Below, one piece after another: positions 62,839-64,000 of a stretch of DNA of 64,000 bases. How positions within the stretch are numbered: the first letter of the stretch is position 1; every line of letters starts with the position of its first letter. A program made the translations under genes and the position numbers. The DNA lies in NCBI GenBank assembly GCA_900323505.1, contig OOIN01000014.1, positions 744,001 through 808,000 on the forward strand, in the 5' to 3' direction. The notes below the pieces were generated by a model. It was not told where the DNA came from. It searched no databases and saw only the letters and a list, made by a program, of their open reading frames with translations. The stretch is from Ustilago trichophora. Its lineage: Eukaryota > Basidiomycota > Ustilaginomycetes > Ustilaginales > Ustilaginaceae.

Positions 62839-64000
62839 GGCATCCGCCCGCCATGCCTACATCGTGCTACACGACTTTGACTTTGGTCTCAGCACGTCTT
62901 ATTTCATACCAAGCTTGATTCTAGGTCCATCATCTCTTTTCTACATCTATGATTTACCGTTCGCACCAATTGTATGAATTTCCTCGATTCAATCTTGCAG
63001 CTTTCGCATTCATCTCCACCGTAGACGCAATCGCGACCCCAAAGCTGATATGAGCCTGTTCAAAAGTTTGTGAACGATGCGTAGATTGTCGCCCTATTTG
63101 GATTTGGCGCAAAAAAGCCATTGCACAGCACGATGCCATGTGGAAGCTTCTTGCAGAGGTCATAAGGCCTTAATTTCCAAGATCGGTCGCCAAGAGGCGT
63201 CGAGGCCAGTCATGAAAAATTGTGTAAAAGGAAGCATACATGCAAGGCAGGCCCCCAACAAAATTTCCGCTTCCACGCTGCATCTCTCGGCTTGGTATAT
63301 GGTTCTCTCTCATTCGCTCCCCTTCTCTGTTCCTTTTTGCATCTTGGGATGCAGCTCAGATCAATGCACAAACAACGAAACACCTTCTTTTCACACACCG
63401 AGACTGAAGGAGGCTCGATTGTATGAAATCAATCAAGGTCAAGAAAGGTAGGTATGTGAGACTGTTGTGAAAAAGAAGCTTGGTCGCGGAGCCTTTGGTA
63501 ACGTAGGCGAGCCGTCCAAGCGAGGGTCTTAACTGAACCCAACACTTCAACTTGCTTTTTCTCTCGCTCTCTTCTGCTGGTGTTGCTGCTGTTTGCCAAA
63601 AGATTCGTTTTGCAGTGCAACGAAGACGCGTTCTCTTACTGTAGGAAGAGGAAATAAATGTGACTTTTTTGGAAGCAACCCGAATGTCATAGCATCTGCC
63701 GCTCCTGAGAGACACGCGGGGCCTAATTTATAAAATGAAGAGGAAGAAAAAGAAGAAGAAGGCGAAAAGGTGGTTGGAGAGCGGCTTTGTGGGGAATTGC
63801 TTTTTTCATTTTATTTTATTTTTTCACGCCTTGCCGCCCCTGGTGGCGCGTCGAGATTTGATTTTTTGGTGATAAAAGAGCAGAGAAAAAAAAAAGAAAA
63901 AAAAGACGCAGGCAACGGGCTGGTTCGTGCGAGTTTGTGTAGCCTTGATTCATTCGAGGCTGCAGTGCGGGTGTGGCTTTTTTCTTTTTCTTTTTTTCCT
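62839..64000. other. Terminal intergenic region, no gene seen
   Basis: The last 1.16 kb holds the INCENP 3' end and then A/T-rich and GA-rich sequence, with T/A homopolymer blocks toward 63800-64000 resembling other promoter-proximal DNA in the window. No coding exon or RNA gene could be identified; a neighbouring gene probably begins beyond the edge. Confidence 0.5.

Overview
The window is nuclear DNA of a basidiomycete fungus and most resembles the smut fungi (Ustilaginaceae). The reasons are compact, often intronless genes with a few short GT-AG introns (about 70-150 nt), serine/glutamine-rich disordered proteins, microsatellite-rich gaps of 0.2-2.9 kb, and a gene set that includes MER3, a fungal ataxin-3, ATG27, PI31 and INCENP. 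The species cannot be named from the sequence alone. No transposon, CRISPR array, rRNA or plasmid feature was seen.

Layout. 1-9011 (all minus): 5' part of a coiled-coil, cell-cortex-type protein; the SAM-domain RNA-binding protein VTS1; a secreted GPI-type cysteine-rich glycoprotein. 10523-10636: an intron-containing tRNA-Ser(GCT). 11395-16184 (minus): RLI1/ABCE1, a small Myb/SANT-like protein, ATG27. 16770-18545 (plus): ataxin-3 deubiquitinase. 19089-19387 (minus): NOP10, split by an intron. 20039-20847 (plus): p24 cargo receptor. 21336-22673 (minus): enolase. 25050-28073 (minus): Ser/Thr kinase with a long disordered N-terminus. 28074-30997: 2.9-kb gap with an uncertain three-exon micro-gene. 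30998-41338 (plus): MER3, MSH6 and ECO1. 42145-45226 (plus): SEC26. 45600-46838 (minus): PI31. 47257-51432 (minus): UTP22. 51874-52796 (plus): small ankyrin-repeat protein. 52982-54391 (minus): unknown protein. 55004-56581 (plus): tubulin-tyrosine-ligase-like protein. 57824-62838 (plus): INCENP/SLI15. 62839-64000: no gene seen.

Functional themes. Most genes are unlinked housekeeping functions: ribosome recycling and biogenesis (RLI1, UTP22, NOP10), ER-Golgi traffic (p24, SEC26), proteostasis (ataxin-3, PI31), autophagy (ATG27) and glycolysis (enolase). The exception is 31-41 kb, where a meiotic crossover helicase, the mismatch-recognition ATPase and the cohesin acetyltransferase follow one another on one strand.

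The most unusual signal is at the MSH6/ECO1 boundary. The MSH6 stop codon lies inside a consensus splice donor (GTACGTAG). Removing the 132-nt intron that this donor would start joins MSH6 in frame to ECO1 and would give a roughly 1700-residue Msh6-Eco1 protein. No convincing separate ATG for ECO1 was found upstream of its N-terminal motif. A mismatch-repair/cohesion-establishment fusion would parallel the known Pol eta-Eco1 fusion (Eso1) of fission yeast. It is an inference that RNA data could settle.
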